DNA from: JAGVSR01 sp031413815
GTDB taxonomy: Bacteria > Pseudomonadota > Alphaproteobacteria > Rhizobiales > Hyphomicrobiaceae
DNA: 33,861 bases
NCBI GenBank assembly: GCA_031413815.1
Contig: JANOFU010000044.1
Location: 1 to 33,861, forward strand
Reading direction: 5' to 3'
Shown here one piece after another: positions 8,738 through 15,977 of this stretch (position 1 is its first letter; each line of letters starts with the position of its first letter). Position numbers and translations under genes: made by a program. The notes below the pieces were generated by a model. It ran no database searches. It saw nothing but the letters and a program-made list of their open reading frames with translations, and had not been told where the DNA came from.

Positions 8738-11700
8738 GTGGCTATGGCCTGGAACACGCGATCCATTTTCATCTCCAGCACGTTTGCGGACATGCAGGCA
8801 GAGCGCGACCACCTCCGGACCCATGTGTTCCCCGCGCTCGAAGAGCGTCTGCGCTCCCGCCGTCACAACCTCGAATGGGTCGACCTGCGGACGGGCGTGG
8901 CGACGGCTTCTCTGGCCGAAGGCGAGGCGCGCGAGCTTCATGTTCTCAAGGTCTGCCTCTCGGAGGTCCGCCGATGCCGGCCGTTTCTCATCGTGCTGCT
9001 TGGCGACCGCTATGGTTGGGTGCCGCCACATGAACGCATTACCGCTGCCGCCAACGAGGAGGGCTTTGAGACTGACGTAATCGGGCGCAGTGTCACCGAC
9101 CTTGAGATTAGCTTCGGAGTTCTTGACGATCCTGCCCAGCAGCCGCGCAGCTTCTTCTACTTCCGTGAGCCGCTCCCCTATGAGGAGATGCCACCGGAGC
9201 AAGGGGCATTGCATGCCGACTTCCGCGCCTTCGATGCGGAGGCACGGACCCGAGCAGAGCGACTGGACCTCCTGAAGCGACGCATAGAGACCGCCCTACC
9301 GGAACGGGTTCGCCGCTACGCAGTCGGCTGGGACAGATCGCGCCAGCGCGTAACCGGCCTCGACGCCTGGGGCCGTCAGGTGCTCGAGGACATCTGGGCC
9401 GAGCTCGATGCCGAAACCACGGCCGACACGGCAAAGCCGGAGCCATCCTGGCAGCAGGAGGAGCGCAATGCCCTTGAAGACTATGTCGAGGATCGCACGC
9501 GTGGCTTCGTCGGCAGGCAGACAATAATAGCACACCTCGCTGAGCATGCCACGTCGCCAGACCGAGACGACGCACCTTGGGGTGTCTGCGTGACCGGCAC
9601 GCCTGGCAGCGGAAAGAGTGCTCTTTTTAGCGAGCTGCTGCGGCGGCTCCGACTCGCCAGGACTGTTGTGCTGGCCCACGCCGCCGGGGCAAGCCTGCGC
9701 TCGGCCTCGGTCGAGAGCATGCTGCGGCGCTGGATCGACGAGTTGGCGGCCGTACTCGGCGTGCCGTCGGCGTTGGCAGAGAACGCCGACTCCGAAACGA
9801 TCGAGGCAGCGTTCCGGATCCTGCTCGGACGCGCCGCTGCGGACCAACGAGTCGTGCTGGTGGTCGATGGGCTCGACCAGTTCGAGGCGACGCCTCAGGG
9901 CCGCCATGTGTCATGGCTGCCGCACACCCTGACAGCCAACGTGCGGTTTATAGCCACCGCCATTCCGGGCGCGACGACCAAGTCACTTGGCCAGCGGCAC
10001 GGATTGCGGCTCGATCCACTCGATCCCCTCGATGCGGCCGAAGCGCGTACCATCGCCGAAGGCATATCGGCCCGCTACCACCGCACTCTCGAGCCAGAGG
10101 TGCTCGAAGCGCTGCTGGCAAAGTACGGCCCGGGTGGCCCCGCCTGGGGCAATCCGCTGTGGCTTGTACTGGCGGTCGAGGAGCTGCACCTGCTCGATGC
10201 TGACGACTTCACTCGCGCGACGCGGTCATATGGCGGCGCCCCAGCTGAGCAACTCCGTGCATTGTTCCTCGACATCGTCGCAGAGATGCCTCCGGACATC
10301 CCGGGGCTTTACGTGGCAAACTTCGTACGTGCCGGAGAGGTTTTCGGCCAGTTTCTGGCTCGCGCTTTTGTCGGCTTCATTGCTGTCAGCCGGGCCGGCT
10401 GGCGAGAGAGTGATTTCCGTTCGCTGCTGCCGCGGCTGTCCGGCGAAGTTTGGGACGAGCTACATTTCGCCTCCCTTCGGCGACTGTTCCGCGGTCAGCT
10501 TCGCCGGCATGGAGCATCGGGCCAGTGGAATTTCGGCCATGCTCAGATGCGCGAGGCGGCCTCGCATTATCTGGCAGCTGAAAGCGTAACTTTCGGAGAG
10601 TTCCATACCGAAGCTGCAGAGCACCTGCTTGAGCTGCCGCGAGACGACCCGCTTCGGCAAAGCGAGACGATGGTACATCTCATAGGCAGCGAAGACTGGA
10701 AGTCGGCGGCGAGATTCTACGGCGACCACCATGCAAGCGAGGGCGAACTCAACGGCGCGACGCAGGTGCTCGCGGATATCATCATCGTCGGAAGGCGACC
10801 TGACCTCGTGCTGCAACTGCTCGGTGCAGGCTTGGACAGCGAACTCTGCGGTGCGCTCAGTGAGCGCCTCATGTTCCGCCTCGATGACGGCATCTTGAGC
10901 TATCGCGCACAATTGAGCGATCGGGCATGGCTAGCCGATGGTGTGCGGCGGGCTTTGGAGTCGCTGGCCAAGGCCGAACTCAACAATGCAAGTTTGCAGC
11001 GCAATTTGGGCATTTCCAATCTCAAGCTTGGCGAAGTGTTCCGCGCTCAGGGTGACCTGGCTCAAGCGCTCGCGGCGATGGGCAACGGGCAAGAGATCTT
11101 TGGGCAACTGGCGAAGTCCGACCCCGGCAACGGCATGTGGGACTACTATCTCGGCATCGCCTCGCAGAACATCGGAAGAGTACTGATGGTCCAGGGTGAT
11201 CTTGGGGCTGCTACCAATTCCTATCGAGCGAGTCACGCCATCTTCTTTGATCTGACCGATGCCGCTCCCAGCAACGTGGACTTTAGACACCATCTCGGCA
11301 TCAGCAGCATGGGAATAGGCGATGCGCTGGTGGCCCAGGGCGACCTGGAAGGATCTGTCAAAGCTTTTAAGTCCAGCCACGACATCTCTGCTTCATTGAT
11401 CAAATCAGGACACGGCGATTCCCTCTGGCATCACAATCTCGGGGTAACGCACATCAGAATTGGAGACGTGCAGCTATTGGCTGGTAGCTTGCCGGCAGCG
11501 CTTCAAGCCTACAAAGCCGCTCTCGCAGTGGCCGACCAACTGGCCGCGACGGACCCCGGCAACGCCGTCTGGCAGCGCGCTTTGGGTGTAGCCCACAATA
11601 GGATAGGTGATGCGCTGGTCGCCCAGGGGCGCTTGCCAGAGGCGATCGACACCTACGGGGTCGCGCGCTCCATATTCGACCGACTGGCCAGTACTGACGC

Positions 11701-13444
11701 GGGCAATTCCGTATGGCAGCGCGATCTCAGTCTGACTCACGAGAAAATCGGCAATATGCTCTCTGCGCAGGGCAACCCGCCGGAGGGGCTCGAGGCCTAT
11801 CGCTACTCTCTCGCGATGAGAGAGCGCTTGGCCCAGGCCGACCCCACCAACACCGAATGGCAGCGCGACCTAGGCACATCCCACGCCAAGATCGGGGATG
11901 TGTTGCTCAGCCAGCGTGATCTGCCGGCAGCGCTTGAAGCCTTCCGCACCGCGCATGCGATCTTTCTTCGCCTGGTCGCAGCCGACCCCGCCAACGCCGA
12001 TTGGCAGCATGATCGCGGCTCATCTCATGGCAAAATCGGTCATATCCTGGTCGAACAACGTGATCAACCGGCAGCACTCGAGGTCTTCCATAACGGGCAA
12101 GCGATCTTCGACCGTCTGGCCACAGGTGATCCCCGCAACGCGAGTTATCAGCGCCATCTAAGCGCGGCCATTGTGAACATTGGCGCGGTGCGGCTTGAGC
12201 AAGGAGACCTATCAGCAGCACTCGAGAACTTCCATGCCGCGATTGCAAACTTTGAGCGGCTCATGCGGGCCGACCCCGACAACGTTGTCTGGCAACATGA
12301 GCTCGGTGATTTTCACAATACGATTGGCGACAATCTTCGTGCCCGGGGCCATCTACTGGAGGCGTTAGCAGCCTATAAGGCTTCGCTCGCAGTTTTTGAG
12401 CAGGGAGCAAAGTCGGAACCCGGCAATGCCCATCGACTGTGGAACCTGCTCTTGTCCTGCCAACGAATAGGGGACTTATGGGCAGAGCAAGGTCACCTAG
12501 AGGCAGCGCTTCAAGCGTATGGTACCGCATGGTCTTCTGTCGATCGACTAGCCAAGTCAGATCCCTCGAATAATACATGGCAGCGTGGACTTGACCGACT
12601 GTACTCGGTCGCTGGCAACATTTTGAAGGAGCAGGGCAAACTGCCTGAGGCGCTGCGGTGTTTCAAAGCTTCTCTGGAGATTAGACAACGCCTCGAAGGC
12701 GCTAACGTCACCGATGACAAGGCGCAGCGCGACCTTTGCCTCTTACATGGGAAGGTTGCCGACGTCCTTGTCGAAATGGGCAGTCAACTCGTCGTGATCG
12801 GTGACAATGCCCTACTGCAGGAAGCGGCGGAGCAACTGCAAGCTTCCTACGCGATAACGGACCGCTTGATACGCACCGATCTCGGCAACAGAGCACTCCA
12901 GCACGACCTCGCCGCGATCTGCGCATCATACATACAGCTGGGCGACGCGATTAGACAACAGGTCAGCGATCTCTACAGGAACAGTGAGCGGGAAGTGCTG
13001 CCATTGGCAATATCTACTTATCGAGAGGCCCTTGCGATAGCTCACCAAATTACCGAGGTGGCTCCGGCCGATGCGTGGGGATACATTTTCCTTTCTCAAT
13101 CGCACATAATGATAGGCAATGCATTTCGACGACTGGGCGACCTGCCTGCCGCCCTCGACTCTTGCCAAGCATCTCTTGCCATCCGTGAGTCGATGGCTTC
13201 AAGAGATCCTAGCGACAGTGATCGGCTGGTCGGACTTGCAGTCAGCCATTGCGAGGTGGGTAGTGTGATGTCTGCGATGAGCAACACGTCTGAAGCTGTG
13301 GAGCACTATCGAAAAGCGTGCAGCATTGCCGAGCAGCTGGCGCAAGCAGCTCCAGGAGATGAATCCCGGCGACATTTTGTGTCTCAACTATCTGCGGAAC
13401 TTCAGGACCTGCTTCAAAAGCAAAGTGTTGCCGGTAATGGTTAG
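8738..13444 (+). CDS. DUF4062 - STAND (NACHT-like) NTPase - TPR array protein
   Basis: A 1568-residue multidomain protein. Residues 1-~110 are a DUF4062 domain ('IFISSTFADMQAERDHL', 'FLIVLLGDRYGW'), also found at the N-terminus of the eukaryotic proteins TEP1, NPHP3 and NWD1. Residues ~250-700 are a STAND/NACHT-like ATPase: 'FVGRQ' lead-in (257-261), Walker A GTPGSGKS (287-294), Walker B VVLVVDGLDQF (372-382), sensor-like 'VRFIATAIPG', then helical and winged-helix segments. From about 748 to 1560 come about 16 TPR-like units, each opening with a 'DPGNxxWQRDLG'-like motif; the central ones are exactly 48 residues apart. The fold suggests a ligand-triggered switch: the repeats sense or scaffold, the NTPase oligomerises, and DUF4062 acts or recruits. 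Antiviral or stress signalling is inference. The start is GTG 8738 or ATG 8744; neither has a good ribosome binding site. It is a lone gene with gene-poor flanks. Confidence 0.9.
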   Translation: MAMAWNTRSIFISSTFADMQAERDHLRTHVFPALEERLRSRRHNLEWVDLRTGVATASLAEGEARELHVLKVCLSEVRRCRPFLIVLLGDRYGWVPPHERITAAANEEGFETDVIGRSVTDLEISFGVLDDPAQQPRSFFYFREPLPYEEMPPEQGALHADFRAFDAEARTRAERLDLLKRRIETALPERVRRYAVGWDRSRQRVTGLDAWGRQVLEDIWAELDAETTADTAKPEPSWQQEERNALEDYVEDRTRGFVGRQTIIAHLAEHATSPDRDDAPWGVCVTGTPGSGKSALFSELLRRLRLARTVVLAHAAGASLRSASVESMLRRWIDELAAVLGVPSALAENADSETIEAAFRILLGRAAADQRVVLVVDGLDQFEATPQGRHVSWLPHTLTANVRFIATAIPGATTKSLGQRHGLRLDPLDPLDAAEARTIAEGISARYHRTLEPEVLEALLAKYGPGGPAWGNPLWLVLAVEELHLLDADDFTRATRSYGGAPAEQLRALFLDIVAEMPPDIPGLYVANFVRAGEVFGQFLARAFVGFIAVSRAGWRESDFRSLLPRLSGEVWDELHFASLRRLFRGQLRRHGASGQWNFGHAQMREAASHYLAAESVTFGEFHTEAAEHLLELPRDDPLRQSETMVHLIGSEDWKSAARFYGDHHASEGELNGATQVLADIIIVGRRPDLVLQLLGAGLDSELCGALSERLMFRLDDGILSYRAQLSDRAWLADGVRRALESLAKAELNNASLQRNLGISNLKLGEVFRAQGDLAQALAAMGNGQEIFGQLAKSDPGNGMWDYYLGIASQNIGRVLMVQGDLGAATNSYRASHAIFFDLTDAAPSNVDFRHHLGISSMGIGDALVAQGDLEGSVKAFKSSHDISASLIKSGHGDSLWHHNLGVTHIRIGDVQLLAGSLPAALQAYKAALAVADQLAATDPGNAVWQRALGVAHNRIGDALVAQGRLPEAIDTYGVARSIFDRLASTDAGNSVWQRDLSLTHEKIGNMLSAQGNPPEGLEAYRYSLAMRERLAQADPTNTEWQRDLGTSHAKIGDVLLSQRDLPAALEAFRTAHAIFLRLVAADPANADWQHDRGSSHGKIGHILVEQRDQPAALEVFHNGQAIFDRLATGDPRNASYQRHLSAAIVNIGAVRLEQGDLSAALENFHAAIANFERLMRADPDNVVWQHELGDFHNTIGDNLRARGHLLEALAAYKASLAVFEQGAKSEPGNAHRLWNLLLSCQRIGDLWAEQGHLEAALQAYGTAWSSVDRLAKSDPSNNTWQRGLDRLYSVAGNILKEQGKLPEALRCFKASLEIRQRLEGANVTDDKAQRDLCLLHGKVADVLVEMGSQLVVIGDNALLQEAAEQLQASYAITDRLIRTDLGNRALQHDLAAICASYIQLGDAIRQQVSDLYRNSEREVLPLAISTYREALAIAHQITEVAPADAWGYIFLSQSHIMIGNAFRRLGDLPAALDSCQASLAIRESMASRDPSDSDRLVGLAVSHCEVGSVMSAMSNTSEAVEHYRKACSIAEQLAQAAPGDESRRHFVSQLSAELQDLLQKQSVAGNG

Positions 13445-13729
13445 CCGCGAGTTGCTCGGTTTCGTGCGGCGCCTCAAGTCGGCTGCTCTGGCTCATTAAG
13501 CTGAACTCACGCGCCGGCCACGGCACGTCTCAAAGTGGCCATTGCGGACCTCGATCGTCACCGGCAGTCCCATCCGTTTAACCACGATCCGCAAACCAGC
13601 CAGAAATTTCTTCTGCTCTAAACACCGAAGTTATCCCCGCGCTTCAAGCCTCAGCGATACTCTCGCCATCCTGCATCACTCGGGGGCGTCTGCTAGGGGC
13701 GCTTAGTTGATGCGATGCGGGCGCAGGAT

Positions 13730-13844
13730 CGGAAGGATTAAACACGCGGCTGACGCAGCCAACCCTTCCGCGGCGAACGCAGCCCCTGTCGTGAGGCAGG
13801 CCCCGGAATTGTCTTCGGTTAAGGGTGCCTCGTTGAGGCCGGGG
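13730..13844. other. Multi-hairpin region, possible structured RNA
   Basis: Nested and adjacent stems: cggaagg (13730-13736) with ccttccg (13764-13770), enclosing ggctg-acg-cagcc (13748-13760); then ccccgg (13801-13806) with ccgggg (13839-13844), enclosing gcctc-gtt-gaggc (13827-13839, one base shared). The compact branched layout is typical of a structured RNA or of a mobile hairpin element. It matches no RNA family I can name, and the strand is undetermined. Confidence 0.4.
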
Positions 13845-13877
13845 TAAAAGCTTAGACCCCCGGTTCAAAAGCCTGAC

Positions 13878-13943
13878 AGCGGGGCGCCGTTGCGCCTTTT
13901 GACCTCAGCACTGCGGACGACCGCGGTGCAGCCGCGCCCCGCT
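13878..13943. repeat. Three-way-junction-like palindrome
   Basis: Outer arms agcggggcg (13878-13886) and cgccccgct (13935-13943) are perfectly complementary. Inside are two hairpins: ggcgc-cgtt-gcgcc (13883-13896, sharing bases with the outer arm) and gcactgcgg-acga-ccgcggtgc (13908-13929, one G-U type mismatch). It may be the right end of the structured block starting at 13730, or an independent palindromic element. Confidence 0.45.
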
Positions 13944-14049
13944 CCCCGAATTATTTCGGAGTTGGGACTAGGGACTGCCGCAAACCCCCGGATCGCAAGA
14001 TCGCGGAGTGCGGCAGCAGTTAGCAAGGGGCAAGAGGCAAGCGGCCGTG

Positions 14050-14240
14050 CCCCCATCTTTCCCGTCATGGCCGCGTCGCAGCACGACCGCACCGCAGGGC
14101 GGCAGGCGGCCATCCAGCCAAGCGTCAGACAGAAAAGGATAAGGCCACTTGCTCGGACCCACATCTCACCCAGCCATCGGCTTGCCTGGATCCCCGCCGA
14201 GCCTCCCTTTCGCTGCGCGCAAGGGCGCGGGGATGACGGG
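14050..14240 (-). repeat. Dispersed intergenic repeat, copy A
   Basis: Read on the minus strand this segment starts 'cccgtcatccccgcgcc' and ends near 'gcggccatgacgggaaa'. It aligns along its whole length with 30675-30864 on the plus strand, sharing long blocks such as 'gcgcagcgaaaggga', 'aagccgatggctggg' and 'tggatggccgcctg'. The ends themselves are partly complementary ('cccgtcat' and 'catgacggg'). It is non-coding by appearance and located in a gene-poor gap, as is copy B. Confidence 0.75.
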
Positions 14241-14453
14241 TGATAAGAGAGTTCGCAGGGTGCGGGAGCAGTGCAGAATTGGGCTCGGCTTTGGGGTTTC
14301 GGATTTAGGGTTTCGGAGTGATGAACAGCGGGACAACGCATCACATCTCTGAAGCCCCAGACCCGCCCCCGCCCGAAACCCGGCCGGCCCCCTACTCCCC
14401 AATCGCGAAGCCATGTTACGATCCGCCAAGTCCAATCCAGACGAGGCCCGCCC

Positions 14454-14930
14454 GTGACCCAGTTGCCCATCGAAGCCGGACCGCGAAAGCCATTGACCGC
14501 ATCAGCACCCGCCAAAGACACCAAGCGCAAGGCCGCCAAGCCGGCCGCAAAGGATGGCTCACGGCTCAAAATCCAGATCGATTTTCCAGGCGGCGCGCGC
14601 TTAGGCCCCGGCAAAGTCGCACTTCTCGAACTAATCGACGCCGAGGGCTCACTCAGCCGGGCCGCAGAAACAATGGGCATCTCCTACCGGCGCGCGTGGC
14701 TGTTCATGTCACAAATCAACAAAGCATTTGATGAAGTCGCGGTGGCCACGCCCGAACACGGGCAAGGCGGCGGACCGGCCCGGCTTACTCCCTTTGGGCA
14801 GGAACTGATCCGTCACTACCGCACCATCGAAGCCGAAACCGCGAAGTCGAACGCGCAGATCATCAAGTGGCTTGACCGGCACCGGTCATCGAAACCTGAA
14901 AGTGAGGGATCATCCGGGGTTGATGACTGA
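14454..14930 (+). CDS. ModE-like winged helix-turn-helix regulator
   Basis: A 158-residue protein. After a Lys/Ala-rich N-terminal tail of about 35 residues comes the ModE/LysR-type winged helix: 'PGKVALLELIDAEGSLSRAAETMGISYRRAWLFM' (about 51-85) and the wing 'GGGPARLTPFGQELI'. ModE proteins repress molybdate uptake genes. This one lacks the C-terminal MOP (molybdate-binding) domains, as is usual for short ModE-like regulators in alphaproteobacteria, so it may not bind molybdate itself. It converges with lpxK with only 12 bases between stops. No molybdenum gene is nearby. The N-terminal start is uncertain; an in-frame start further in would still keep the DNA-binding domain. Confidence 0.85.
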   Translation: MTQLPIEAGPRKPLTASAPAKDTKRKAAKPAAKDGSRLKIQIDFPGGARLGPGKVALLELIDAEGSLSRAAETMGISYRRAWLFMSQINKAFDEVAVATPEHGQGGGPARLTPFGQELIRHYRTIEAETAKSNAQIIKWLDRHRSSKPESEGSSGVDD

Positions 14931-14942
14931 AGCCGCTGCGCG

Positions 14943-15977
14943 TTATGGCCGGGGCAGTTTCGCCAGCAACTGATCGACCAATGCGCGCTCGCTAGGCCCG
15001 AACAAGACCTCGACAGGCAATGTCCGTGAGCGCGCCTGCAAGTCCTGGCAGGCTTCCCCGGCTCCGGTCAAACGCACCGAGTCCTTGACGGTGGTCACCA
15101 ATTGGCTCGCCGAGGCGTCCGCCTGCTGCATGAGCTGCCGCGCCTCGTCATCACGGAATACATGATGATCGGGATAACTCCGCTGAGCCACGACATCAGC
15201 ACCGAGGCGTTGCAGCAGCCCGAAAAACCGCGCCGGATTGCCGATCCCGCAATAGGCTGTCACGCGCGCGCCCCGGAGCCACTGCGTGTCACCCGACGCC
15301 TGCGTCTCAGCCATAACGATGGGGCCTGCGAACGTCTGGCGCAGCTGTTCGAGCAAACCGGGGCTCAAACCGGAACCCGCATCATTGATGATCACCGCAT
15401 CCACGAGCCCGAGTTGGACATCCAGGCTTGCGCGCAATGGCCCCGCCGGAATGACGCGACCGTTGCCGATGCCGCGCCCGGCGTCCACGACGGCGAAAGT
15501 GAGATCTTTGGCGAGCCGTGGGTTCTGCAAACCGTCGTCCATAATGATGACGCTGGCAGATTGACCGGCTGCTTCGATCACCCGTGCTCCCGCCGCCCGG
15601 TCGCGCGCGACCATCACAGGCGCGGCCTGCGCGAGGATGAGCGGCTCATCGCCCACACGCGCTGCGGTATCAAAGTCCGGGTCAACCCAAGACGGTTCAC
15701 GCGCTTCAGAGCCGTAGCCCCGCGTCAGAAACACAGGCCGATGACCCTGCTGCTTTAGGACGCCCGCAAGGAACAGGCAGAGCGGCGTTTTCCCGGTGCC
15801 GCCCGCCGTAAAGTTGCCCACACAAATGACCGGTAGCCGGCTGCGATACGGCCGGGCGACACGCAGACGGCGCTCGGCGACATAGCCCCAAATGGCACCC
15901 ACGGGCTGCAAGGCGCGCGACGGCCAGCGCACCTCTCGGCCGTGGGGATACCACCACCAGGGCTCATCGCGTGGCAC
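14943..15977 (-). CDS. lpxK: Tetraacyldisaccharide 4'-kinase
   Basis: Inner-membrane kinase that phosphorylates the 4' position of tetraacyldisaccharide-1-phosphate to give lipid IVA, the sixth step of the Raetz lipid A pathway. 344 residues, normal length. Visible are the N-terminal membrane-associated segment (WWWYPHGREVRWPSRALQPVGAIWGY), the P-loop GNFTAGGTGKTP (54-65), 'RGYGSE', 'VGDEP' and the 'DDGLQNPRLAKDLTFAVVDAGRGIGNG' catalytic region. Its start overlaps the end of the upstream DUF374-WaaA gene by 14 bases, so the two are translationally coupled in one operon. Confidence 0.96.
   Translation of the reverse strand: MPRDEPWWWYPHGREVRWPSRALQPVGAIWGYVAERRLRVARPYRSRLPVICVGNFTAGGTGKTPLCLFLAGVLKQQGHRPVFLTRGYGSEAREPSWVDPDFDTAARVGDEPLILAQAAPVMVARDRAAGARVIEAAGQSASVIIMDDGLQNPRLAKDLTFAVVDAGRGIGNGRVIPAGPLRASLDVQLGLVDAVIINDAGSGLSPGLLEQLRQTFAGPIVMAETQASGDTQWLRGARVTAYCGIGNPARFFGLLQRLGADVVAQRSYPDHHVFRDDEARQLMQQADASASQLVTTVKDSVRLTGAGEACQDLQARSRTLPVEVLFGPSERALVDQLLAKLPRP

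Larger units (their letters stand above)
13445..14453. other. 1-kb gene-poor, hairpin-rich stretch
   Basis: No open frame here has both a start signal and recognisable protein character. A 43-codon minus-strand stretch near 13500-13640 ('RIVVKRMGLPVTIEVRNGHF') could be a gene relic. The middle (13730-13945) is packed with stem-loops, and 14050-14240 is one copy of a dispersed repeat; both are listed separately. The last 200 bases before the ModE-like gene hold a near-duplication 'ggggtttcgga' / 'agggtttcgga' (about 14292-14318) and nothing else I can support. Confidence 0.55.

Noticed and set aside
10978..13400. Regular repeats that could be mistaken for a CRISPR or satellite array
   Set aside because: The repeats are in frame, 144 bases long and diverged at silent sites, and they encode TPR units; there are no spacers or identical direct repeats.
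13726..13806. Similarity to a cobalamin riboswitch or SRP RNA ('ggctgacgcagcc', 'ggatcggaagga')
   Set aside because: Only short core-like words match; the surrounding consensus elements of either RNA are missing, and no cobalamin-related gene follows.
13865..14680. A 271-codon minus-strand open frame through repeat copy A
   Set aside because: It crosses the non-coding dispersed repeat and the start of the ModE-like gene, has no family match I recognise and no ribosome binding site.
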